Assembly (NCBI GenBank): GCA_013398055.1
Contig: VZRS01005488.1
Span: forward strand, 56,444-120,443
Source of the DNA: Ifrita kowaldi
Taxonomy: Eukaryota > Chordata > Aves > Passeriformes > Cinclosomatidae
DNA: 64,000 nucleotides
Reading direction: 5' to 3'
Under the pieces are notes generated by a model. The model was given only the letters and a program-made list of their open reading frames with translations, was not told the DNA's origin and searched no databases. Below, piece by piece: positions 39,153 through 50,460 of this stretch (positions are counted from its first letter, which is position 1; each line of letters opens with the position of its first letter). The position numbers were made by a program, and so were the translations under genes.

Positions 39153-42100
39153 CATGTATTCATGCCTGGTATAAGCAAACAACCTATAGGCTTATACTCA
39201 AGGTTCAATTAGAAATAAATCAAGAAAAAATATTTAGACATGAAGCAGAATAGATTACCTGAAATCTCATGAAAGTCTTTGTCAAAGTGGAAAACTTTAT
39301 CTAGCTTCATCCCCGACTTTAGTCAAGAAGCAGATGAGGCAGAGCTCCTAGACAACTGCACGGCTTCCCATTTTACACAATGGTCTGTTCCCCACACTCC
39401 TGGGAAAATGCAGAGAACTGGTTACCCAGAACTATGCACCAAGGAAACAAGGTCCCTGAGAAATGGCACAAAAATTTTTGGCTGTGATCTCTTGAAAGTT
39501 CACTGACCTGAGGGTGATTTCATGACACAATTTCACTTTCAATCTACAGAGATTCCCAACAGAAAATGCCACTAGTTTAAACACCCAGACTTTCCTGAGT
39601 TCTAGGTTCATTGGTGCTAGTTCACAGTATAAAATTTCAGATAGAAATGTTAGTTTGAGGAAAGACAAATAGATTTTTTAAAGATCTTCTAACACTAAGC
39701 ATCTTTAAGCTTTAAAAGACATAGAACTTTTACTTGACCAAATGAAATACTAACTTCTGTGTCATTTCTTGCCTTGGATTCCCCAGTGCCATTTCGATAT
39801 CTACAGTATTATGGTAGTCATCCTTACCTCATTCACACATTCTAAGCCTGAGAACTTGTAAAATTCTTTCTAAAATTTATAGCCTTCATTTTTAGCTGTA
39901 TTTAATCCTTCTTTAAACACATCTCCTTCCCTCCTTTTTTTCATTTCTTTTTCCTCTGGCCTACCTCAGAAAACTTTATTGGACTTTTAGGGCCTTACAT
40001 CAACAACTCATCTCTCCATTTTTTGGAAGACTCTTTTACTCCCTTAAAACAGTAATTCTCTGCACCTAGAAGAATAGCCTGTATAAAAAGAGTTGACATA
40101 TAGCCATGCTATTTTTCCATTTAGACAACAGTCTTCCATACTCCAGATCACATAACCTGTTTAGCGTCTTCTGAGTACAAGACAGAAGGAGCAAAAATAT
40201 GACAAAGTAATAATAGAGGATTGACATATAATCGCAGCAATAATTCACAGACTGTTCACAGATTGACTCCCAAGCCTATGCCTCAATATAGAAACAGGGT
40301 GATGCAGACAAAAACATTAGTATATTTTTGTACTTTTGCTTTATATGGAGAAAAAAAGAAAAAAAAAACAAAACCACAACAAGAAAATTTCAGACTGTTG
40401 AAAGCTGTTGTACTTATTGTAAAGGTTACATACCAAGACTCATTTAGACTTTATCCAATTTTAGGACCTTCAGGAGATAACAGCTAAGCTATATACCCTC
40501 TTCAGAATAGCTGGTTAGTGTTAAAATGGGCTCAAATAACAATCACCCCAAAAGTACTAGCAGTCAGGTTTTTATGTGAACAGTTTCTAATAAGATAGAA
40601 AAGATAAAGATTTTACATGGTGGGCAGAAAAACTAGAGAGAAGAGTGGAGGTGGCAAAGCAACAGCATAAGCGATAGGAATAAATCCCAAGTTGTTACAC
40701 AGTCACTGGAGCACAAATGCAGCTCATCTAGTATCAGGAAGATTATCAGGCATTTATCTGTCTCAAATGTTATAAATTACACATAAAATAATGTTTTGAT
40801 TTGCCTCAAAAGACACCACAGTCGAATGGATCTCCTAGCAGCTGTAGCTCATATGAGTATAAACCACAAGATGCCCAGTAAAATTAGGATTTTAAATTAA
40901 GCTGGAACAGTTCAGAAAAGAACAGTCTAGTCAGCTCTGAGCTGTTTTAATGTGCATGAGTAGCATGGGGGAAGAGGAGGGAGGGGGAATAAAAAGGTTT
41001 TATCCAAAACACACAGAGAGGAGCTGCTTTCCCCTCTATATTCCTTGATAATAAACTTAGAAGATTTTGTTAAGCAGTACTGCTATACCTTTACAACCAT
41101 TGAATCTGGGTACCTATTTCAAGCCTTCATTCAGATTGCTCCCTATATGATTAACAGAGAAGCTGGAGAATTTGAGCTCATCAGTTGACAAAATAGCTTG
41201 AAATGAGAACTGCTGGATCATGTTTCAACATTTATCACAAGTGCTAGACAATCACATATATAAATATAAAAAAGCAAATACAACTCAGAATTTGAGAGCG
41301 TTCAGAATTGTGCTACAGCCATGTGCAGTTTAATGGTTTGATATCTCAGAGATGCATCTGTTAAACAAACACAGGTAAAGTTGAAAAAAAAGAACATGCA
41401 CTGCTAACGGGGTTTTGAAGACAAGCTTATTAACATATAGAAAATATGAGAAGGTCCTGAGCTGAAAGCTGCAACAGGAAAACAACAAGTTATTTTCTGT
41501 AAAATTCCCCATTATATGCTGAGTCTGCAGATTCTGGTGCTGGCATAACTTGCACATGGCTTTTAGAACAGCTTGCACCATTTGCTTTCTCCCAACAGAG
41601 GCAATCTAAAGAGCTGTCATCCTGAAAGAGCAGAAAATTTTGAGCCTTTAAGCATTCCACTTTGTTCTAGTCTTGAGCTGAATGCATATTTAAAGGTAAA
41701 ATAATAAATGTTGTACACAACAGCCCTTAGGTACCCTCAAGGAATAAAAGGTTGTATGTAAAAGTAAAGGATCGTTTTGCTTGTTTGAAATGAGCTCAGA
41801 AAGATAATGACTGGTCCCATTTAGACAATGAGATGCAAAACACTTGAGAGAGACTTCAGATCATGAGAGCTCTAATGCTTCTACTATTACAGTCTGTTAT
41901 TATTAAATCACTACTGTTTGATGAAGCATTTACTCCTAAATGACACTGTTGAAGACACTAATGAAGCAGGAGACCTAGTGAGTTAAATTAACATTTTTAA
42001 GTTTCAAAAGCTATCATCATTAATATTAATTATGGCACAGAAACTATAATACCTAACACAAAACCATCTAGAACAATGCAAAATTTCGTGGCTGTTTGTT

Positions 42101-44343
42101 TGAATGACAGTGAGGCAAAGAAACACTGTGAAAATATCTCTTTGTCTCTGCCCAGTCAATTTGCATGGTAGCAAATTTTAGTCACTCATCCATTCCGAAA
42201 TCAGTCATCTCAGCTTGATCAACCTGATCGAAAGGGTTGGTCCTGACAAAGCTCTTATTTATGTAAAATTGTTAAAATGAAAGGTTTTTAAAGCCTCTGT
42301 TCACACACGTACACAAATTGTTATTAAGTTTAATGATAAAAATAAACACAGGATTATATTAAAATCCAAAATTTTTAAGAACACCTGATTAAATCCCTAC
42401 ACAGATTCTTATTTATAATTAACTTTCATTCTCCTAATGGTCACTTTTTTATTCAATGGATTAAGTAGAATTTAATCTCCTTTTTTGCCAACACTTGCTT
42501 TTACATGTATCTTGCCTTCCACCTCATCCAAAATACCTTTAAAGAATGAAAATGCATATGAATTTTTCAAAGAATTGACAGAAGTTAATGTGCTTGCATT
42601 CTAAATCCAATCTAGACAATTGTCATTTCAAAATCGTGAATGAAAATATTCACCAATTATAAACAACTGAAATCGGTATTTATTTGTCCAACTACTTTAA
42701 CACCTTATCTTATCGTTTAATAAATAATACCACAAAAATACAAACACCTGGGAAACCATGCCTGTTACATAGCATTAGCAATTTAAGACCACAGTAGATC
42801 AGAATGGGAGGACAGGTTGCTACACTCATATTTGCTTATATAATTTTTACACTTCTATACATTCACACACATGCTATGTGTTAAATACATAGGACAGAAC
42901 TATTGCCTTCAATTATAAAAGTCTTGCATCCCTGGAAAATTAAAATAATCTGATATTTGAAGTCAGAGATTATAGTGAGTCAATCAAACTCTATTTTAAT
43001 ACAGAGATATCTTTGCTATATTTAAAAATGTTCTCTTGCTATGCTTTGAAGATAGGAACTAGATGGCATATATTATTTGATTGCTTCTAAATTTTGAAGA
43101 GGATCCCATGCAGAGTTCAAACTAAAACAAAAAAATTATTTTACCTGTAAAAGATTGTAGACCAGTTCTATATAATATATGTCAGTCATACAAACTTGAG
43201 AAATTTTAGAAACTATCAATATATTTGATTCCTTGTGTGATGATAAGATTTTTTTTCCTGCTCTTCTCTGAACTTTAGATTTTATTTGGCATACTCTGCC
43301 TATTCCATTCTACAGTCCTAATTATTAGATATTTTTAGCACATAGGAGACTTCAACTCACTCCCATGTCTGTGACACTAAGGAAAATCAACAACTACCCC
43401 AAGATTTTCAAGATGAGAAATTTCACAAGATACAGTATGATTGCCACAAAGCAAATCCTTATCCCGACCACACTAGATTTTCTGCAGCCTTATGTCCCTG
43501 AAGTAGTCAAAAGCAGGCAAAAGCACATACGAAGTCAAAAAACTGCTGTAAAGCAGATGCTGCCACACTGTCCCCGATCTTGCCGTGCCCCATACACTGA
43601 TGTTATCCATTCACACCCAGTGCTCATGACATCCTTTATAAACCTGAACTTTTCTGCCTTAAATGGCGTGGAGATAAATGCTCTCCACCTTTTAAGTGAG
43701 CAATGAAATTAATAAATTGATGGTAAAACCCAAAAGCATTGCAGCCAAAATGTTCACTGTCCATGCCCAAAGCCCCTCACTCCCACTGCATCTACTCAGC
43801 TTGACAAATTGCTTTCTCTGCTTAAGTAAACCACAAATTTCATTTTGGTTGGAACATTCAGTTAACATTCAAGTCCTTTATTCCTCTCCCCATCCCCTCC
43901 TGATTACAAGATTACCATTTTTAGTTTCAAGACTACACATTTGTGTGAGCATACTACTTCAGTGTTAAATTCATGTCCCCCTCAGATTACTGCAACTCTA
44001 TCAAAACACCAGCACATCTTCCAGTTGGGGTACAGTACAAGGATCTCATGCACGGCTTTTACCCCAGACCATTCTCACTCCTTTTATGTCCCTACCAGAG
44101 CTTCTTGGAGACATTTCTAAGTCAAACCAACTGCTGCCTACCAGACTACAAAACCCTAAGTAATCCTATTCCATTTGAGCAGGAAGAATTCCCAGGGAGA
44201 AGGGAAATTCAGTTCTGATACATAAATAATATTGAAAACCAAGAATATCGAGACTATGCAATTATAGAAGCACAAGACTTTGCACATACAAGCAGCTGTT
44301 ACTCATTGTACATGCAGATTATAAAGAGCAGCTCCACAAAGTG

Positions 44344-44790
44344 TAGTGTCCAAAAGAAGCCCATGAAAATTATGAGGGCCTATAGGGGAAGTCATATGAG
44401 TAATGGCTGAGGTCCCTTGAGGTCACTCCTTCAGCCTGGAGGAGACTGATGGAAGACCTCATCACAGTCTACCATTTCCTTGTGAGGGAAAAGGAGGGAC
44501 AGACACTGCTCCCTTTCTGGTGACTGGTTCTGATAGGAATCAAGGGAACAGCATGAAGCTGTGTGATGGGGAGGTTTAAGTTGGATACTAGGAAGAGGTT
44601 CTTCACCCAGAGGGTGGTTGGGCACTGGAACAGGCTCCCCAAGGAAGTGGTGTCAGCATCAAATCTATCAGAATTTAAGAAGCATTTGTACAATGCACTC
44701 AAGCACATGGTGAAGTTCTTGGGACTGTCCTGTGTAAGAGCAGGAGTTGGACTTGATCCTTGTAGATCCCTTCCAACTCAGGATATTTAA
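44344..44790 (+). mobile_element. CR1 LINE 3' fragment, ~450 bp, second 3' type
   Basis: The fragment runs from 'tagtgtccaaaagaagcccatg' through 'ttcagcctggaggagac', 'gaagacctcatcacagtctac', 'gcatgaagctgtgtgatggggagg', 'ggttcttcacccagagggtgg' and 'gggcactggaacaggctcccc'. It ends in 'ggagttggacttgatcctt' and 'cccttccaactcaggatattt'. The wording 'cacccagagggtggttgggcactgg' differs from the 7392 and 22192 copies and marks another subfamily (CR1-C/X-like by memory). The octamer tail is missing after 44790. Confidence 0.95.
44563..44790 (+). pseudogene. CR1 ORF2 C-terminal 75 codons
   Basis: An open frame within the CR1 encodes RFKLDTRKRFFTQRVVGHWNRL and continues with 'SEFKKHLYNAL'. It ends at a TAA at 44788-44790, where the CR1 ORF2 C-terminus normally lies just before the 3' tail. 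It is a 5'-truncated remnant with no promoter or N-terminal domain, so it is not functional. Confidence 0.9.
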
Positions 44791-45174
44791 GCACAATTGT
44801 TATCTGCTTTGTCTTCTGGCATGAGCTGGTCCTGAGAACCAACCAACAATAAAGAGCCACAGATATTCTGAAAGCGAAATAGCTTCTCTGAGCTTTACAG
44901 TTTTTCATCTTTCTTTGTGGTTCTTGAAAGAAAATTTCTCACATATCAGAGTTCTTCCTTTCATGCTGGCCCTTCACATGGGCCCATACAACTGCCATTT
45001 TACTTTGTACAGACAAAAGGGAGAGAACCTATTTTGTCTGCATCCAATTACTTTTCTCCCAGTGAAGAATTAATATTGTAGAAAATTCCTCCAGCAGCTT
45101 GTAAGTCCACATATACTAAAAAATCAATCCTACACCGTAAAAAAGGGGGCGGTTTTGTCAAAATTATTTCTCAC

Positions 45175-45377
45175 TGATTTCTGTAATTCTTTGCAAAGGT
45201 TGTTTGGCCATCCATGTGTAACACAGCAAGAGATCGAATTCCACAACTATAATGAGCCACAGAAAGAGAACGGAAGACATCAAAGACAATTGTAATAGCA
45301 TATCCTATGATGAATGATAGCAAGGAATTCATTTCATACAATTTCCAGATCACCCCAGAAAATGGAACTATACATCC
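45175..45377 (-). other. Exon-like 203-bp ORF with splice signals, unidentified
   Basis: On the minus strand a pyrimidine-rich 'ttctttgcttctcatttccag' acceptor context precedes an interval that stays open for 203 bp. A 'gtgaga' donor consensus follows at 45174-45169. Without splicing, the frame ends at a TGA three bases on. The translation holds a hydrophobic stretch (SLLSFIIGYAITIVFDVF), which would suit a membrane segment, then SVAHYSCGIRSLAVLHMDG. The exon would start in phase 0 and end in phase 2. I do not recognise the family, and no partner exon was identified in the window. Open intervals of this size also arise by chance in 64 kb. Confidence 0.2.
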
Positions 45378-48005
45378 CTGGAAATGAGAAGCAAAGAAAT
45401 CCTCAAAATACTATCACAATTTCAAAAAGGACAGAACAAAGAAAAGACAGCTATACCAACATACTAACCTGATAGTCATATTAACTTGAATGGATGAGAT
45501 TAAATCTCATTCTGATCCTAAATATGGACAATAACCTAAACCTAAATATATTAGAAGGATACAGCAAGAAAAAAGGAGAATTCAACTCCAGTGTAACTTG
45601 TTACCCTATCACCTCCCCTTGAGTTTTAGTTCTAGGCATTTAAAAACTGAACTCTGCAACTGCAGAAGAGAAAGGAGGAAAAAAACCACCTTATTGACCT
45701 CAATAAATGACCAGGAAAGCTTTGAGGTATAAAATTAACACAAATAAAAGTGCAAATTAGAGGCTGCCAAGACTTCTTTCAACATCCTTTAGATAAAATG
45801 GAACATCTGATATCAATACGTTCCTAATTCTTATGGCAGGAATTTTTGGATGTATTTACCTAACCCTTATTTCAAACCTCACCTTAAAACCATTTATTTT
45901 CTCTAACTCTACTCTACTTAGAAATAATTTTAGAACCTCGCTTCATGTCTTATTGCAGACTTTCTTCAATTTATGATTGGTTAACAATAATTTATATGGT
46001 TTTAATATTATCTTTTAACATAGTTATTCTCCCTCTCCAATGCGTTTAGAGGAAAGCATCTTCTCTAAACTTCAGCTGGACAGCACTATGCTGACCATGT
46101 TGTCTCATGGTCTCTAAACTGTAATATAGCTCTCCCTACTCTGAACATATTCGAAATCACATTACTTCTTCTTAGTGAAAGTATCTGATATGTCACCCTA
46201 CCTATTTCTTATCTAAAAAGTGACACTAGTATTCCTCAAAGGATGCTAATAATTCCCAATGAATGCCTTCTAGAACCTGCCTTGTCATTTCCCTGTTACT
46301 TAACAGTGTCAGCAGATAGTCATTCTCTGACTGACATGTTCAGATTCCGTCCTTCTCCCACCACCTCCAACTGGTAAATCCCCAGATTATGCCTTAATTC
46401 CTAGCAGAGGTGTCCTCATGCCAGACTTTATTATTGCATTTCAATCTACAGCAATTATTCAGAACAAGATCTCTCCCTGGTTTTCAAATGATACCATCAA
46501 TCTGTGCCTAATTACAGCTCTCACAATTTTGAATACAGCCTTGTCTACGAAATAATTTATTGCATTAAAAAAAGATATTCAGTCATATTTTTACCTCTAC
46601 TTCTGAAACAGAAACAAAAGTGCAAGTTTTATGTTTATTGTCATTATTTATCTGCCCTTTACTAGCAAATCATAATTCTTTCTTACTAGAACTACTTGCA
46701 CATCCATAGATATGTATTTGTCTATACTTATATATATTTTCAAATACCCATCACATTAACAAATACAGACCTTACAACTTGAAGGCAGAACGCAGTATCT
46801 GTTTAACACCTTCCTATAAAACTTTAAAAAAGTGTCTCCAATGATATTTTAAAATCAAAATTACTGGAGAGGAAAGCATGCTTTCTAGCATTAAAATGCA
46901 TTAGAAATTTAAATAATGAAAAAATGCAATTTAAGTATTTTGAAGAAGTATAAAATATTGTTTTAACCTTACTGCGTTTGTAATCAATGTCTTTTTTATT
47001 CATTTAAATATCTGGGGAATTATTAGAGAGTCATCAAAATGTTCTGTATCATTCACCAAATATGAGATCAGCCTCAAGCTAGAAAATTCAATAAACATTT
47101 TCATAACATTTTCAATAAAAATTAATGCAAACAGTATATCTATGGAAAATGCGGAAACAAAAATAAAATGCCAAAAGCAGCAGTTCCTTTCTAAAGTGTT
47201 ATTGGGATTAATGACCTTTTTTCTATGAAAAAAATCCTTTCAAAAGCAATCAGTTGTACAAGCTATTTAACAGAAATACATTTAGAATGACTGGGATCTA
47301 ATCAATCAGTCTGAGCGCACAGGAAAATGACATGCTACATGATTTTGACAGAGATGACATCGCTTTGTGAGCAAAAACATTCAATGGGCTTAGTCCAGCC
47401 GATGAGATTGGGGGGGACTGGTTGCTTTTCTATCTGGCACATGTCCAAAGGAGGACTATATTCCTATAACACTTACTGAAGAGCCACTGCAAGTTCTTTA
47501 TTCAGAAGTACACAGGCATGAAAACTAAATTTCCAGAACTGTTATATGCATGATCTGAAAAATCTATGGTTATTTTGTACCACATTCACATCCCCTCCTG
47601 ACAAATCAGGTTCATAATACATAATTTATTATTACTCTCAAGAGTCTTACCAAATAGGTTATGATGTTTGAATCAAAGTGGGGTGCTGAACATGTGCCAA
47701 AGAAGGCAGCAAAAGAACTACTTCATCATTTCAGCACTTCAGACTTCTATTATGATTGCATTGGCACCTTTCCTAATGTATAAGTGAATTTAATCTGCAG
47801 CAGTGCTATATGAAAGGTGTGCTGTATGAACCTTGAATTTTAATGTAAAACATTCTGGATAATTTTCCACACACTATATGGAAATTAGTGAAGTTCACAC
47901 ACTTGGCTGCCTCTAAAATCTGAAAATGTCACAGATCTGCACGAAGAGTTGAGCAATTCTGAAAAATAATGTCTGTCACATAAGGCCATAAGATATTCCT
48001 AGTGA

Positions 48006-48047
48006 GTTAGTGACTTCAGGTTAGTGACTTCAGGTTAGTGACTTCAG
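48006..48047. repeat. Perfect 14-bp tandem repeat, three copies
   Basis: The unit 'gttagtgacttcag' occurs at 48006-48019, 48020-48033 and 48034-48047 without a mismatch. Perfect identity suggests recent expansion, so it is probably polymorphic. Confidence 0.97.
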
Positions 48048-50089
48048 CTATAGGAGATATTTAACTCTGCAGCAAACCTGCACTTTTCCTTTCCAAAGTT
48101 ACCTAACACCCAGTGCTCAAGAGAAGAAACACAGCATAAATACAAATGCAAGATTATTCCACCTTCCCTTACTTAATCCACTGTTTTTCAACAAAATGAC
48201 CAATGGAACATTAAGTCTTGAGGCCATTGGCTTAACTAGGACTTGCCTCTGTTAGACTCTGTATGACCTGTTTCAGCTTTGCCCTCTCTTCTTATGGAGA
48301 CTAGGAGAGCCTGTAAGGGTAAGGGAAAATTAGCACTTCAAAAGATGTAATACAACTGCATGGTTGCAATCACTCTCATTTTACAATCTCCATAATTTTC
48401 TTTCTAGACCTCTGCCCCCATCACGTTCTTCCTTATTTTCTCTGCTAGACTGTCTCATTCCTCTGTATCATAGTTAGGTTACCATCTATGTTACAAGATA
48501 CATGATAGCCCTATGAATAGAAAATATTAAATAACACTTTAGATAACACTTAAAATGCATAGAGGTCCAAACTTTCTATCCCAGCACCCTAGCTCACATC
48601 ATCCTAAAGTTAATAAACGTTGTTAACTGGAAAGTTGATGTAATAACAAATAAACGTAAAACTAAATCTTGTAGGCTTCTGTAAATAAATGGTTTCACTA
48701 CATCCCAGACCAACAACGTCACTGTTGTGTCAGTCTCCAGTTACTCACTGTTGTCACCACAGCCCCTCTGCCCACGCCACATGGCTGAGATATTCACATT
48801 CCTTTTAAGCTGCCACACGACCAGATTTGCAAAACAGTTCATCTCCACATTTTGCAGTGGGCTGCAGCACTTAGGAACCCTCTGCTGGCTGGAGGCTCAG
48901 TGGCTATCTCAGACCACAGTTATATCTCCAGAAATGTAAGATCAGAGGAGTAGCTTGTTTAACAGTCTTAGTTCCCAAGGCAAAGCTTTCACTAGCAAGT
49001 CCCCAAAACAGAACTACACATGCAGCAGAGGTACATCCCTCCTGTAATTCTTCTCACCCTAAACAAAATTCAGTCCTGATATGACTCAACTTGCATAGAA
49101 GATAGTGAGTATGATGCAGTTAGGATGCAGCCTGATGGGTCAGTTTTATCATTTCACAAGCACATCTTTAAATATTTCATCAGCAAAGGAAAAAAAAAAT
49201 TAAAAATGGAAAGATTTTTGTTGTTTGGGTAGGTTTCTTTTTTTTCCTACATGGAAGAACCAGTATTTTAACAAAAGAAGCCAGTACTGAAATGTGTGTA
49301 TGTGGCTGTACATAAAGAAAGCAAATCGTAGGTTATCAGCTTGGATATGCCACGCTTCATCTGATCATTGCTAGATGTGAGCAATGAAAACAGAGTTAAT
49401 GTTCCATAGAGAAAGCAGAAGTGACAGTAATGTCCAGGAATGGACTTTTACACAAAGAACTCACTGGAAAAGCTCAAATGTCAAGTGTAACAGAAGTTTA
49501 CATTACTTCAGGTTTTTGACTTACGGCCCATGATTCCTTTATTTCTATCCGTACAAACATACACAGTAACGCAACTTAAAATCTGATTTTAGCATGGCAC
49601 TTTGTTTTTAATCATTATCTGCAGAGTGAATAATCAGGACTCCCAAAGTGTGTGAAAATTCCTTGGAGAAAATAACTCTTACTCTCCCACCTTCATGGGC
49701 AGCATGTGCCTCGAGGATGGACAGATCATAGCACAGGCAAAATTCAATTGGACCTGATATTGTTAATGCTACTTGCCTGAACTAGAAAGGGGGTAAATTC
49801 CAAAGTAGTTTTCTAGCCTTTGCCTACTCCCTACTGGAAAAGAATTTGTATTTAAAGCTTCAGCAGGTCCCTGCAGCAAAGCTTGTACTCAGTTTCCCCA
49901 AAAATTTCATAGATATTACCCAGCCTGTCCCATCTGCCCTATTGCACTATTTCTTTATGAAATGCATTAATTAAAATACTGGGATCTGTAAACAGCATGG
50001 TGGATCATAACACAGAAAATATATCTGGAAGCAAACATGTTTTCATAATTAAACTAGAATGAGAAAAGAGAAAAATAAAAACAACGAAA

Positions 50090-50130
50090 AAACCCCAAAA
50101 CCACAAAAAACCAACACGAAGAACAAAACC
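50090..50130. repeat. A/C-rich low-complexity tract
   Basis: The stretch is built of A runs and C runs ('aaaaaaccccaaaacc' type). It is similar in kind to the longer block near 61.4 kb. Confidence 0.75.
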
Positions 50131-50264
50131 AGGATTCTCCATAAGCTGAATTATATCTGTTTACCTCACACAAGTCTGTAACTATGGCTAAGGTGGCGAG
50201 CTCGCAGGTTGTAAAATATAGCAGAATTGAATCCTTCTTTCATAAATTCCTATGACCTACTAGA

Positions 50265-50460
50265 AATCACGGGCCTGATTTTCAGAGATACTCAGCCTGT
50301 CTCTTTCATTTACTTTACCCTGAGATATGTGTGCTCAGTCAACCCTCCTGGAAATCAAAATCCAGTAACTTTACATGATATTAATGGCCAGATTCTTGGC
50401 CTTCAAAGGAAGTACACTGATTTATATTGGCTGAGGCTATTTCTCATGCTGTTTCTGGAT
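50265..50460. repeat. Probable ancient amniote interspersed repeat debris
   Basis: The phrases 'gggcctgattttcagagata' (from about 50270), 'atggccagattctt' (about 50383) and 'tacactgatttatattggctgagg' (about 50413) resemble wording found in very old CR1/L3-like repeats of turtles, crocodilians and birds. I judge this from memory and the copy is heavily mutated, so both orientation and family are uncertain. An 97-codon ORF over this span (50227-50520) has no domain. Confidence 0.35.

Larger units (their letters stand above)
37093..44343. other. AT-rich noncoding DNA with CR1 stub and candidate conserved segments
   Basis: Apart from the CR1 3' stub and polypurine tract at 38657-38852, this span holds unique sequence. 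A (TG)7 microsatellite lies at 39139-39152. Consecutive plus-strand ORFs of 113, 90 and 81 codons occur at 43365-44218, in pyrimidine-rich DNA without recognisable domains. No RNA gene or supportable exon was found. Confidence 0.55.

Noticed and set aside
45175..45377. Resemblance of the exon-like ORF to a small membrane protein such as AGTRAP
   Set aside because: Only a short hydrophobic 'GCIV...SG' plus 'D' pattern is shared by eye, which is too weak to name a gene.
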